From Actinorhabdospora filicis (lineage in GTDB: Bacteria; Actinomycetota; Actinomycetes; Mycobacteriales; Micromonosporaceae): DNA of 64,000 bases. The DNA lies in assembly GCF_030269765.1 (NCBI RefSeq), contig NZ_BSTX01000001.1:434001-498000 (forward strand), read 5' to 3'. The notes under the pieces were generated by a model that was not told where the DNA came from, did no database searches, and saw only the letters and a list, made by a program, of their open reading frames with translations. A program made the translations under genes and the position numbers. Below are positions 1-7,306 of this stretch, piece by piece (the first letter of the stretch is position 1; each line of letters opens with the position of its first letter).

Positions 1-726
1 GCCCACGCGCGCCTTCGCCGCCGGAGCCGAGCGCGGGCCGCCCGCGAGCACGCTGCGCATGTCGGTGGGCGGGGGCGGCGTGTCGTCCCCGTTGGACAGC
101 TGGAGCTCGCCGAGCTGGACGATGCCGGCGCCGCCGTTGCGGGTGACGTCGAGGCGGTAGTGCCGGTAGGGCGTGGTCCCGGCGTAGCGGTACTCCTTGG
201 TCTGGAACCGCTCGGTGAACTCCTCGCCCGCGCGCCGGTCGAGGTCCACCCAGGCCGCGCCGTCCTCGCTGCCCTGGAGCGTCCAGTCGCGGGGATCGCG
301 CTCGGGGGCGTCGTTGGCGGAGGTGAGGGCGTAGTGGACGACGGTGACCGGCGCCGACAGCTCCACCGCCGCCCACGCGGTGGGCGTGAAGGTCAGCCAC
401 TTGGAGGCGGGGTCGCCGTCGGTCAGGTTCTCCTTGACCTCCCCCGACTCGGGGTACTCGCCGCTGGCGGTGACGGCCACGACGGTGTCCATCACGTTGC
501 CGGGGATGCCGGTGCGGAGGTTCCCGTCGACGCCGTGAGCCATCGGGCGCCCGTCGGGCCCGGTCTCCACCGTGCTCGTCCAGTCGGGCCCGGGCTGCCC
601 GGCCTCGAAGGATGTGGCGAATTCGGTGCCGCGCTCGGCGGCGGCCTGGGCGGGGATGAGCGTGCTCGCAATCGTGATCAGGACGGTCGCCGGGACCGTC
701 CACCTGGGCCTGTGCTTCCGGTTCAC
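1..726 (-). CDS. Secreted glycoside hydrolase, probable GH92 alpha-mannosidase type, N-terminal part
   Basis: Partial gene: it runs off the left edge, leaving 242 N-terminal codons on the minus strand. The GTG start at 726 is chosen because a GGAGG box lies 8-9 bases upstream and a signal peptide follows (basic RKHRPR, then a hydrophobic stretch, then AQAAA at about residue 30). After it come FATSFE and PDWTSTVE, then a region with the look of an F5/8 type C (discoidin) carbohydrate-binding domain (KWLTF, ALTSANDAPERDPRDW, YRHYRLDVTRN). That combination is typical of actinobacterial GH92 alpha-mannosidases, which trim exo-mannose from glycans outside the cell. The catalytic domain lies outside the window, so GH92 is inferred from the N-terminal architecture; another F5/8C-bearing glycosidase is possible. 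Confidence 0.6.
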   Translation of the reverse strand, partial: MNRKHRPRWTVPATVLITIASTLIPAQAAAERGTEFATSFEAGQPGPDWTSTVETGPDGRPMAHGVDGNLRTGIPGNVMDTVVAVTASGEYPESGEVKENLTDGDPASKWLTFTPTAWAAVELSAPVTVVHYALTSANDAPERDPRDWTLQGSEDGAAWVDLDRRAGEEFTERFQTKEYRYAGTTPYRHYRLDVTRNGGAGIVQLGELQLSNGDDTPPPPTDMRSVLAGGPRSAPAAKARVG

Positions 727-855
727 GTCGGCGCCTCCGGGGGATGCGGGGCTCGAATCCGAGCCCACCCGACCAGAAACGGACAACGTTGTCAATACGT
801 TCCCGAGCCGGCCGCGGCGCCGAAGGGCGGCCCGGGGCCGCCCTCCGCGTCGGGT

Positions 856-1323
856 CTACTCGGCGGCCGCGCCCTCGCCCGGGGCGCCGGCGTCCTTCTT
901 CCCTGCGGCCTCGGGCGCCGCAGCGTCCTCAGTGGCCTCGGTGGCTTCGGTGGCTTCGAGCGCCACGGCATTTTCGGTGGCTTCGAGCGCCACTCCCCGG
1001 CGCTCGATGACGTCGAAGGTGCCGTCGCCGTTGAGGTCGCGCTCGATCAGGTCGGGCACGCCGTCGCCGTCGAGGTCGGTCTCCAGGGTGTCGATGACGC
1101 CGTCGCCGTCGGCGTCGATCGCGTGCGTCTCGAAGGTCCCGTCGCCGTCGAGGTCGACGTAGACCTCACCGTCGGGGTGGACGACGGCGTCGAACTTGTC
1201 ATCGTTGTTGTAGTCGATGTAGATGGTGTCGCCGATCCGCGTGGTCGCGTCGGGCACACCGTCCCCGTTCAGGTCGTAGACGACCTCGGTGGAGGTGGTG
1301 GGCGCGTCCTCGGTGTCGCTCAT
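856..1323 (-). CDS. Small acidic protein with tandem EF-hand/dockerin-like calcium loops
   Basis: About 155 residues with no signal peptide or membrane segment. The central 90 residues hold at least five Asp/Asn-rich loops of the DxNxDGxxD type (DLNGDGVPD, DYNNDDKFD, DLDGDGTFE, DADGDGVID, DLDGDGVPD, DLNGDGTFD). Such loops resemble the calcium loops of dockerins, EF-hands and thrombospondin type 3 repeats. The tail is an Ala/Glu/Thr low-complexity region (LEATE repeats) encoded by a direct DNA repeat near 944-995. An in-frame ATG at 1332 is possible, but AGGG sits only next to it; the ATG at 1323 has a usable spacing of about 9 bases. Function is unknown; calcium binding is inferred from the motif only. 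Confidence 0.75.
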   Translation of the reverse strand: MSDTEDAPTTSTEVVYDLNGDGVPDATTRIGDTIYIDYNNDDKFDAVVHPDGEVYVDLDGDGTFETHAIDADGDGVIDTLETDLDGDGVPDLIERDLNGDGTFDVIERRGVALEATENAVALEATEATEATEDAAAPEAAGKKDAGAPGEGAAAE

Positions 1324-1361
1324 GGCGTTCATCCCTGCCTGTCGGTGTCGGAGTACGCAGT

Positions 1362-1967
1362 CTACGAATCCCGGGCCGGGGCACCGGCCCGCAGGGAGTC
1401 CAGGAACCCGTCCACCAGGCGCTCCTGCCGGGCGGCGCCGAAGGCCTCCGGGTCGAACAGGGCCTGGGTGACCAGGCCGTGGGTGAAGGCGGCGACCCGC
1501 GCCGCCAGGTCGGCCGGGTCGCCCGCGCCGATCTCGCCGCGCTCCTGGGCGTCGGCGACGTGCCGGGCGAGCTTGGCCCGCCAGCGCGTGTAGCGCGCGG
1601 CCTGCGCGGCGCCGAACCCGGCGTCGGCGAGCGCGAGGTCCCAGGAGCTGACCCAGACGCGGTTCATGGCGACCGCGTCGCCGTCGACGGGGGCGACGTC
1701 GAGGACGGCGGCGCGCAGCGCGGCGAGCCCGGGGGCCTCGGGGGTGCGGAGGGGCCGCTCGTCGGTGCGTTCGGCGGCGAGGTCGAGGGCGTGCCGGACG
1801 AGGAGGGCCTTGCTGGGGAAGTAGTGGGTGACCAGGCCGGTGGAGGCGCCGAGTTCGGCGGCGACGGCGCGCATGGTGAGGCCGGTGAATCCGGCGGTGG
1901 CGACGACGCGCCAGACGGCTTCGGACACGTCGCGGCGGCGGGCGTCGTGGTCTCCCTTGGCGGGCAT
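1362..1967 (-). CDS. TetR family transcriptional regulator
   Basis: 201 residues, normal TetR length. The N-terminal helix-turn-helix covers about residues 15-53, with the typical TMRAVAAELG and GLVTHYFPSK signature. The C-terminal ligand domain resembles BetI-like TetR_C proteins (PEAPGLAALRAAVLD). The ATG at 1967 has GAGAGGA upstream. The gene is divergent from the GNAT gene at 2043, and an imperfect 20-bp palindrome lies between them, so it probably represses itself and that acetyltransferase. The ligand cannot be told from the sequence. Confidence 0.9.
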   Translation of the reverse strand: MPAKGDHDARRRDVSEAVWRVVATAGFTGLTMRAVAAELGASTGLVTHYFPSKALLVRHALDLAAERTDERPLRTPEAPGLAALRAAVLDVAPVDGDAVAMNRVWVSSWDLALADAGFGAAQAARYTRWRAKLARHVADAQERGEIGAGDPADLAARVAAFTHGLVTQALFDPEAFGAARQERLVDGFLDSLRAGAPARDS

Positions 1968-2003
1968 GCGGGTTGTCCTCTCGGCGGGGTCGTGCCTATC
2001 CTA

Positions 2004-2023
2004 CGTACCGAACGTTTGTTACG
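2004..2023. promoter_or_regulatory. Probable TetR operator between divergent genes
   Basis: A 20-bp imperfect palindrome centred at 2013/2014 has 16 of 20 symmetric positions (outer CGTA/TACG, inner AACGTT). It lies in the 75-bp gap between the TetR gene (minus, start 1967) and the GNAT gene (plus, start 2043), where it could shut off both promoters. Assignment to this TetR is inferred from position. Confidence 0.6.
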
Positions 2024-2042
2024 CACCTGTGGAGGCCACCCC

Positions 2043-2591
2043 ATGCTGTACGTCCAACTCGATGACAAGGCCGTCCTGAAGGCCCTGGAACCCTGGCACG
2101 CCGCCGAGTTCGCCGACTACGTCGCCCGTGACCGCGAGCACCTGCGGCACTTCCTGGCGTGGGCCGACCGGATGCACGAGAAGGAGGCCGCCGAGGCCTG
2201 GCTGCGGATCTTCGCGCAGGGCGTGCTGGACGACACCCGCCGCATCTACGGGATCTGGGACGGCGACGAGCTGACCGGCGGGACGATGTTCGGCTCGATC
2301 ACCGCGCGTTTCGGCTCCTGCGAGATCGGCGCGTGGCTGTCGCGCGACTCCGGTGGCCGCGGCCTGATCACCACCGCCGTCGGGCACATGATCGAGTGGG
2401 CGATCGAGGAGCGCGACCTGAACCGGGTGGAGTGGAAGTGCGAGCCGGAGAACGAGCCGAGCCGGCGGGTGGCCCAGCGGCTGGGGATGACCCGGGAGGG
2501 GCTGATGCGGGGCGCGTTCAAGGCGCGCGGCGACTACGTGGACATGGAGCTGTGGGCGCTGACCGCCGCCGACTGGCGCGCGCGGGGTTGA
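2043..2591 (+). CDS. GNAT family N-acetyltransferase, RimJ/RimL type
   Basis: 182 residues. The ATG at 2043 is preceded by GGAGG at 2031-2035. The fold signature of RimL-type acetyltransferases is visible: acceptor-binding HFLAW near residue 37, a beta strand EIGAWLS at 94-100, the acetyl-CoA loop SGGRGL at 103-108, and ENEPSRRVAQRLGM (136-149) followed by EG. RimJ/RimL-like enzymes acetylate protein N-termini or small molecules using acetyl-CoA. Divergent transcription from a TetR gene suggests an inducible, possibly resistance-like role; the substrate is unknown. Confidence 0.85.
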   Translation: MLYVQLDDKAVLKALEPWHAAEFADYVARDREHLRHFLAWADRMHEKEAAEAWLRIFAQGVLDDTRRIYGIWDGDELTGGTMFGSITARFGSCEIGAWLSRDSGGRGLITTAVGHMIEWAIEERDLNRVEWKCEPENEPSRRVAQRLGMTREGLMRGAFKARGDYVDMELWALTAADWRARG

Positions 2592-2618
2592 CCTCAACCT
2601 GAGTTGAGGTGTGAGACT
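2588..2618 (+). promoter_or_regulatory. SoxR/MerR-type operator and promoter of the quinone oxidoreductase gene
   Basis: Perfect 8-bp arms ACCTCAAC (2591-2598) and GTTGAGGT (2603-2610) flank a 4-bp centre. The palindrome lies between a -35 TTGACC (2588-2593) and a -10 GAGACT (2613-2618) separated by 19 bp, the overlong spacer typical of MerR-activated promoters. The arms closely match the SoxR box (CCTCAA..TTGAGG). The start codon lies 7 bases after the -10, so the mRNA is probably leaderless. No MerR/SoxR gene is in this window. Confidence 0.8.
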
Positions 2619-2624
2619 GCGGCC

Positions 2625-3554
2625 ATGACTGAGAGCACGTACAAGGCCGTCGTCGTCAACCGGTTCGGCGGCCCGGAGGTCCTGGAGCTGGCCGAGCTGC
2701 CGGACCGGCCCCTGGCGCCGGGTGAGGTGCGGGTGGCGGTGAAGGCGGCGGGCATCCAGCCGGTGGACGCCTCGATCCGCGCGGGACTCATGCCGGCCAC
2801 GATCGCCCCGCCGCCCTTCCCGATCACCCCGGGCAACGAGCTGGCCGGGGTGGTCGTGGAGTCGGCCTCGGACGACTGGGCGCCCGGGGACGCCGTCCTC
2901 GGCTTCCAGCCGCTGGTCGCCTACGCCGAGCGGGCGGTCCTGCCGGGGGCGCACCTGGTGGCCAAGCCGGAGGCGATGCCCTGGGAGATCGCCGGTTCCC
3001 TGTCGGCCTCCGGGCAGACCGCGCACATCGCGCTGGAGGCGCTGGGGGTGAAGGACGGCGACGTGCTGCTGGTGCACGGCGCGGCCGGTGGCGTCGGCAC
3101 GGTCGCCGTCCAGCTGGCCCGGCACCGGGGCGCGACGGTGATCGGGACGGCCAGCGAGGGCAACCACGCGTATCTGCGCGAGCTGGGCGCGATCCCGGTG
3201 GCCTACGGCCCGGGCCTGCCGGAGCGGGTGCGCGCGGTGGCGCCGGGGCCGGTGACGGTGGCGTTCGACGCGGCGGTCGGCGAGGGCCACATCGCCGACT
3301 CGCTGGAGCTGACCGGCCAGGACGCCTCGCGGGTCGGCACGATCGTGGCCTACGAGGAGGCCGAGGCGGGCCGGGCGGTGGCGATCCGGGGTCCGCGCAC
3401 GGCCGCGCGCCTCAACGAGCTGGCGCACCTGTGGTCCGACGGGGTCCTGAGGCTGACGGTCTCGCGCACCTACCGGCTGTCGGAGGCCGCCGAGGCGCAC
3501 CGGGCCATCGAGACCGGGCGCGCCAGGGGCAAGTCGGTCTTCGTGACCGGCTGA
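2625..3554 (+). CDS. NADP-dependent oxidoreductase, quinone oxidoreductase (zeta-crystallin) type
   Basis: 309 residues of the zinc-independent medium-chain dehydrogenase/reductase family. The GroES-like domain spans about 1-125 (PLAPGEVRV, FPITPGNELAGVV) and the Rossmann domain 130-270, with the NADPH loop HGAAGGVGTVA at 151-161. Zinc-binding cysteines of alcohol dehydrogenases are absent. Such enzymes reduce quinones or enals with NADPH. The SoxR-like promoter directly upstream agrees with induction by redox-cycling compounds; SoxR regulons of streptomycetes include oxidoreductases of this kind. The ATG at 2625 coincides with the predicted transcription start. Confidence 0.85.
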   Translation: MTESTYKAVVVNRFGGPEVLELAELPDRPLAPGEVRVAVKAAGIQPVDASIRAGLMPATIAPPPFPITPGNELAGVVVESASDDWAPGDAVLGFQPLVAYAERAVLPGAHLVAKPEAMPWEIAGSLSASGQTAHIALEALGVKDGDVLLVHGAAGGVGTVAVQLARHRGATVIGTASEGNHAYLRELGAIPVAYGPGLPERVRAVAPGPVTVAFDAAVGEGHIADSLELTGQDASRVGTIVAYEEAEAGRAVAIRGPRTAARLNELAHLWSDGVLRLTVSRTYRLSEAAEAHRAIETGRARGKSVFVTG

Positions 3555-3561
3555 CGGAGCG

Positions 3562-3777
3562 CTATTCGAAGACGATGTGGACCAGGAACCAGGCGCACAG
3601 TCCGGCCAGGGCCAGCACGCCGATGGGCCGCCACCAGCGGGGCGGCTTGATGCCGAGCAGGACGCGGAGCCGTTCGCTGATGGTGTCGCCGGGTTTGCGG
3701 GTGAGGAGGGCGGCGATCTCGACGCCGGCGACGGCCAGGCCGAGGGTCACCAGGACCCACGCGGGTACTTCGGTCAT
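3562..3777 (-). CDS. Small integral membrane protein
   Basis: 71 residues with two hydrophobic helices, about residues 5-24 (VPAWVLVTLGLAVAGVEIAA) and 49-68 (IGVLALAGLCAWFLVHIVF), joined by a basic loop (RKPGDTISERLRVLLGIKPPRWWR). The ATG at 3777 has GGAAGG 8 bases upstream, which supports real translation. Convergent with the oxidoreductase, 7 bp away. Similar two-helix proteins are annotated as hypothetical in many actinobacteria; no function can be given. Confidence 0.7.
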   Translation of the reverse strand: MTEVPAWVLVTLGLAVAGVEIAALLTRKPGDTISERLRVLLGIKPPRWWRPIGVLALAGLCAWFLVHIVFE

Positions 3778-3868
3778 GACGGGGGCCTTCCGCTCGGGCC
3801 GTCCACGATGGACGCCCGTGAGGTAAGTGTGACGCCCGCCACACTGTTCGGCAAGGCGGGATGAGCGG

Positions 3869-3896
3869 AAGGGCCAGGTCGGCGACCTGGCCCTTT
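3869..3896. terminator. Hairpin terminator downstream of the serine hydrolase gene
   Basis: Perfect inverted repeat AAGGGCCAGGTC / GACCTGGCCCTT with a 3-base loop, 18 bp after the stop of the minus-strand gene ending at 3914. No long T-run follows, as is usual for actinobacterial terminators. Confidence 0.75.
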
Positions 3897-3913
3897 CCGT
3901 CGGTGGCGCCGTC

Positions 3914-5008
3914 TCAGAGACCGAGCTCCTCGTAGACCGCCGCCGTCACCACCGCCGCCGCGGTGTGCGGGCCGACGTTCATGTGGTTCTTGGTGATCGC
4001 CACGGCCAGCCCGTTGACCGGGTCGGCGAAGCCGACCGAGCCGCCGGAGCCGTTCATGCCGAAGGTCCCGGGCCGCTCGGCGCCCTGCGGGAAGCCGGTG
4101 AACCAGCCGAGGGCCTTCTGCTGCGGGCGCCCGAAGATCCGGTCGTCGCCGGTGGTGGCCTCGGCACCGATCTCGGCAAGCCGCTCCGGAGAGACGAGCC
4201 GGACGCCGTCCACCTCGCCGAGCAGCGCGGCGTACATCTTCGCCAGGGCCCGGGCGGTCACCGTGCCCTGCGCGGCCAGTTCGGCGCCGACGACCTCGGG
4301 CCGGTTGGTGAGCTCGGCGGTGGGGCGGGCCCGGTCGGGGACGATGACGTCGAAACCGGCGGCCATCATCCGCTCCACGAGGGCGTTCCAGTTGCCGTCA
4401 CTGAGATACGCTACGCGGCCCAGTTCCTCCTTCGGGACGCCGATGTAGAGCTCACCGGGCACGCCGAGCGGCGCGGCGACCTCCTCGGCGAGGACCTCGC
4501 CGATGGTGCGCCCGGTGGCGCGCCGGACGGTCTCGCCGAGCAGCCAGCCGAAGGTCCAGCCGTGGTAGCCGTGCGCGGTGCCGGGCTCCCACATGGGCTC
4601 GGCGGCCTCCAGGATCGCGCACATCGCGTCCCAGTCGACGAGGGTCTCCGGGGTGAGGTCGTGCGGCAGGTGCGGCACACCGGCCTGGTGCGCGAGGGCG
4701 TGCCGCAGGGTGGTCCCCGCCTTGCCGTTGGCGGCGAACTCCGGCCAGTGCGCGGCGATCGGGGTGTCGTAGCCGAGGGCGCCCCGCTCGGCCAGGACGT
4801 GGACGACGGTGGCGGTGACGCCCTTGCCGGTGGAGTGGCTGGGCACCAGGGTGTCGCGCTCCATGGGCCGGCCCGGGGCGGCCTCACCGGCGACGACGTC
4901 GACGAGGACCTCGCCGTGGTGGCGGACGGCGACCTGGACGCCGGTCTCCACGCCCTCGGCGACGAGGGTGTCGATGAGCTTCTGGACGCGGGTGGCGAGC
5001 TGGGACAT
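3914..5008 (-). CDS. Serine hydrolase, beta-lactamase/family VIII esterase fold
   Basis: 364 residues, no signal peptide, so cytoplasmic. The class C beta-lactamase-like catalytic S-x-x-K is S59-T-G-K62, and the second-motif tyrosine is Y147 in HGYHGWTFGW. The C-terminal MNGSGGSVGFAD replaces the KTG triad with a glycine-rich loop, as in EstB-like esterases rather than true beta-lactamases. It probably hydrolyses esters (or D-amino peptides). The ATG at 5008 has AAGGAG at good spacing. Monocistronic, with its own terminator. Confidence 0.85.
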   Translation of the reverse strand: MSQLATRVQKLIDTLVAEGVETGVQVAVRHHGEVLVDVVAGEAAPGRPMERDTLVPSHSTGKGVTATVVHVLAERGALGYDTPIAAHWPEFAANGKAGTTLRHALAHQAGVPHLPHDLTPETLVDWDAMCAILEAAEPMWEPGTAHGYHGWTFGWLLGETVRRATGRTIGEVLAEEVAAPLGVPGELYIGVPKEELGRVAYLSDGNWNALVERMMAAGFDVIVPDRARPTAELTNRPEVVGAELAAQGTVTARALAKMYAALLGEVDGVRLVSPERLAEIGAEATTGDDRIFGRPQQKALGWFTGFPQGAERPGTFGMNGSGGSVGFADPVNGLAVAITKNHMNVGPHTAAAVVTAAVYEELGL

Positions 5009-5056
5009 CGGGGTGGCTCCTTCGTTCGGGGTGGCGGCGCGGCCGGGTGATGGGAG

Positions 5057-6547
5057 TCAGGCGGCGAGGACGGGCTCGGCCGGCTTCGGTGTGGGAAAGC
5101 GCAGGGCGATCAGCGCGGTCAGGAGGCAGACCGCGGCGGCGGTGAAGAAGACCGCGTCGACCGCCGAGACGAACGATGCCACGGCGTGATCACGGGCGTC
5201 CCCGGCGAGCCGGGCGATCCCGTTGATGGAGGTGCCGGGGACCTCGGCGGAGTAGAGCCGGACCATGACCGAGCCGAAGATCGCCGCGCCGAGCGAGCCG
5301 CCGAGGGTCTGGAAGAAGCGGACGCCGGTGGTGGCCACGCCGAGGTGCTCGCGGGGGGCGGCGTCCTGGACGGCCATGATCAGGATCCCGATGAGCTGCC
5401 CGAAGCCGATGCCGATCAGCAGCATCTCGCCGCGGATCGCCCACAGGGAGGTGCCGGTGCCGGACATGCCGAGCAGCAACAGGGCGACGGTGTTGAACAG
5501 CGAGCCGGAGACCAGGAAGGTGCGGGTGGACCAGCCCTTGGCGGCCAGCCGCCCCGACAGCAGGCCGACGGCGGTCAGGCCGATCGCCATGGGGATCATG
5601 AAGGTCCCGGCGCTGCTGGAGGCGACTCCCCTGGCGACCATCAGGTAGGTCATGACGTAGACGATCGAGCCCATCATCGCCAGGCCCACCAGGCCCTGCA
5701 CGGCGAAGCCGAGGCGCACCACGCGGATGGTGAACAGCTTCAGCGGGAGGATCGGCTCGGCGGCCACCGCCTGCCGCCAGATGAACAGGCCGAGCATGGC
5801 GAGGGTGGCGGCGATCAGGCCGAGGACGACCGGCGAGCTCCACGCGTACTCGTCGCCGCCCCACTCGGTGATGAGCAGCAGCCCGGAGGCGAAGGCCGCG
5901 GCGAGCCCGGCGCCGAGGAAGTCGACCTTGTGCGCGCTGGAGTGGCGGGGGAAGCGCAGGACGAGGGCCGCGGCGGCGATGATCAGCACGCCCAGGGGGA
6001 TGTTGATGTAGAAGATCCAGCGCCAGTTGCCGGCGTCGGCGAACAGTCCGCCGATGAACGGGCCGACCGACATGCCGACACCGGCGAAGATCCCGCCCAT
6101 GCTGCCGCCGCGCCCGGACCCACCGGCCTCGCCCTCCTTGATGCGGGCGATGACGACCATCGTGACGCTCATCAGGCCGCCGCCCCCAATGCCCTGGAGG
6201 GCGCGGAAGGCGATGAGCTGGCCCATGTCCTGGGCGATCCCGCACAGCGCCGAGCCGGCCAGGAAGACGCCGACGGCGCCGATGAAGACGCGCTTGGCGC
6301 CCAGGACGTCGCAGAGCTTGCCGTAGAGGGGCAGGGCGGCGGTGGAGGCGAGCGCGAAGGCGCTGATCAGCCAGGGCATCCGCTCCATGCCGTGGACGGG
6401 GTCGAGCTCGCGGACGATCGGGACGGCGGCGGCCGAGACGATGTTCTGGTCGAGGACCGCCAGGACGATGGTGGCGAGGCAGACGATCATGCCGATGCCC
6501 TTCTGGGCCTCGCTCATCCCGGTGGGGGTCTTCACGTTCGTGGTCAT
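5057..6547 (-). CDS. MFS multidrug exporter, DHA2 (14-helix) type
   Basis: 496 residues with about 14 hydrophobic helices. The first is IGMIVCLATIVLAVLDQNIV, carrying the DHA2-type D-Q-N-I-V motif; motif A-like GKLCDVLGAKRV and motif C GVGMSVGPFIGG are also visible. DHA2 pumps of the EmrB/QacA group export hydrophobic drugs by proton antiport. The ATG at 6547 was chosen over upstream ATGs because TTGACT (6583-6578), 17 bp, TATGGT (6560-6555) place the transcription start at it. Divergent from a TetR gene whose likely operators overlap this -35. Confidence 0.9.
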   Translation of the reverse strand: MTTNVKTPTGMSEAQKGIGMIVCLATIVLAVLDQNIVSAAAVPIVRELDPVHGMERMPWLISAFALASTAALPLYGKLCDVLGAKRVFIGAVGVFLAGSALCGIAQDMGQLIAFRALQGIGGGGLMSVTMVVIARIKEGEAGGSGRGGSMGGIFAGVGMSVGPFIGGLFADAGNWRWIFYINIPLGVLIIAAAALVLRFPRHSSAHKVDFLGAGLAAAFASGLLLITEWGGDEYAWSSPVVLGLIAATLAMLGLFIWRQAVAAEPILPLKLFTIRVVRLGFAVQGLVGLAMMGSIVYVMTYLMVARGVASSSAGTFMIPMAIGLTAVGLLSGRLAAKGWSTRTFLVSGSLFNTVALLLLGMSGTGTSLWAIRGEMLLIGIGFGQLIGILIMAVQDAAPREHLGVATTGVRFFQTLGGSLGAAIFGSVMVRLYSAEVPGTSINGIARLAGDARDHAVASFVSAVDAVFFTAAAVCLLTALIALRFPTPKPAEPVLAA

Positions 6548-6554
6548 GGCGAGA

Positions 6555-6619
6555 ACCATAACCACGAACTTTTACCGAGTCAATGTTTTGATGCGGTCAA
6601 TCTTTGATCCTGGTACAGT
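6555..6619. promoter_or_regulatory. Divergent promoters with tandem TetR operator candidates
   Basis: Two near-copies of GTCAAT..TTTGAT occur at 6579-6592 and 6596-6608, each a small TCAA-TTGA palindrome, 17 bp apart. The first overlaps the -35 (6583-6578) of the exporter; both lie just ahead of TACAGT (6614-6619), the -10 for tetR, which ends 6 bases before its ATG. This arrangement fits joint repression of both genes by the TetR protein. Confidence 0.6.
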
Positions 6620-6625
6620 CAGGTC

Positions 6626-7261
6626 ATGGACGAGGAGCTCAGCCTGCGGGAACGCAAGAAGATCCAGACCGGGCGGACGATCTGGACCACCGCCGTCGAC
6701 CTGTTCCTGGAGCGCGGCTTCGACGCCGTCTCGGTCAAGGAGATCGCCGAGGCCGCCGAGGTCTCGAAGATGACGGTGTTCAACTACTTCCCCACCAAGG
6801 AGGACCTCGTCGTCCATCCGCTGGCCCAGCACACCGACGAGCCCGCCCGCGTGATCGGCTCCCGCCCACCGGGCACGACACCGGTGGAGGCCTGGCACGC
6901 GCACTTCATGCGCGCGCTCGCCGAACGCGACGCGGCCACCGGCCTCAGCGACGTACCGCTGGTCCGCAAGGTGCAGGACCTCATCCGCGACACCCCCGCG
7001 CTGTTCCAGCGGGCCCTGAGCTTCCGGCAGGACGGCCGCCGGAGCCTGGCGCGGGCCCTCGGCGAGGAGACCGGCGAGGTCACCGCGCGGCTGATGGCCG
7101 AGCAGATCCTCGCCGTCCGCGACAGCCTCGTGGAGATGAACTACCTGGCGATGCGCGCGGGAACCAGCGCCGACGACCGGTACCCGGACGCGGTGGCCGA
7201 CGCCGAGCTCGCCTTCGGGCTGCTGCGCGACGGGCACGGCGGCCTCCTGCGCCGCGCGTGA
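6626..7261 (+). CDS. TetR family regulator of the adjacent exporter
   Basis: 211 residues. The helix-turn-helix spans about 15-58 (VSVKEIAEAAEVSKMTVFNY FPTKEDL). The C-terminal part resembles the MftR/AcrR-like TetR_C domain (LSDVPLVRKVQDLIR). Placed divergently 79 bp from the DHA2 exporter, it is the expected drug-responsive repressor of the pump and of itself. The ATG at 6626 lies 6 bases after a -10-like TACAGT and has only a weak AGG upstream, so translation is probably leaderless. Confidence 0.9.
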   Translation: MDEELSLRERKKIQTGRTIWTTAVDLFLERGFDAVSVKEIAEAAEVSKMTVFNYFPTKEDLVVHPLAQHTDEPARVIGSRPPGTTPVEAWHAHFMRALAERDAATGLSDVPLVRKVQDLIRDTPALFQRALSFRQDGRRSLARALGEETGEVTARLMAEQILAVRDSLVEMNYLAMRAGTSADDRYPDAVADAELAFGLLRDGHGGLLRRA

Positions 7262-7295
7262 CGAAGGGCCCCGGCGCGTACGCCGGGGCCCTTCG
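7262..7295. terminator. Bidirectional hairpin terminator
   Basis: Perfect 15-bp arms CGAAGGGCCCCGGCG / CGCCGGGGCCCTTCG with a CGTA loop, placed between the convergent tetR (ends 7261) and nucleotidase (ends 7307) genes. Confidence 0.85.
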
Positions 7296-7306
7296 GGGAG
7301 GTGCGC

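Noticed and set aside
3914..5008. Beta-lactamase resistance gene
   Set aside because: S-x-x-K and Tyr are present but there is no signal peptide and the KTG box is replaced, which favours an esterase-like enzyme.
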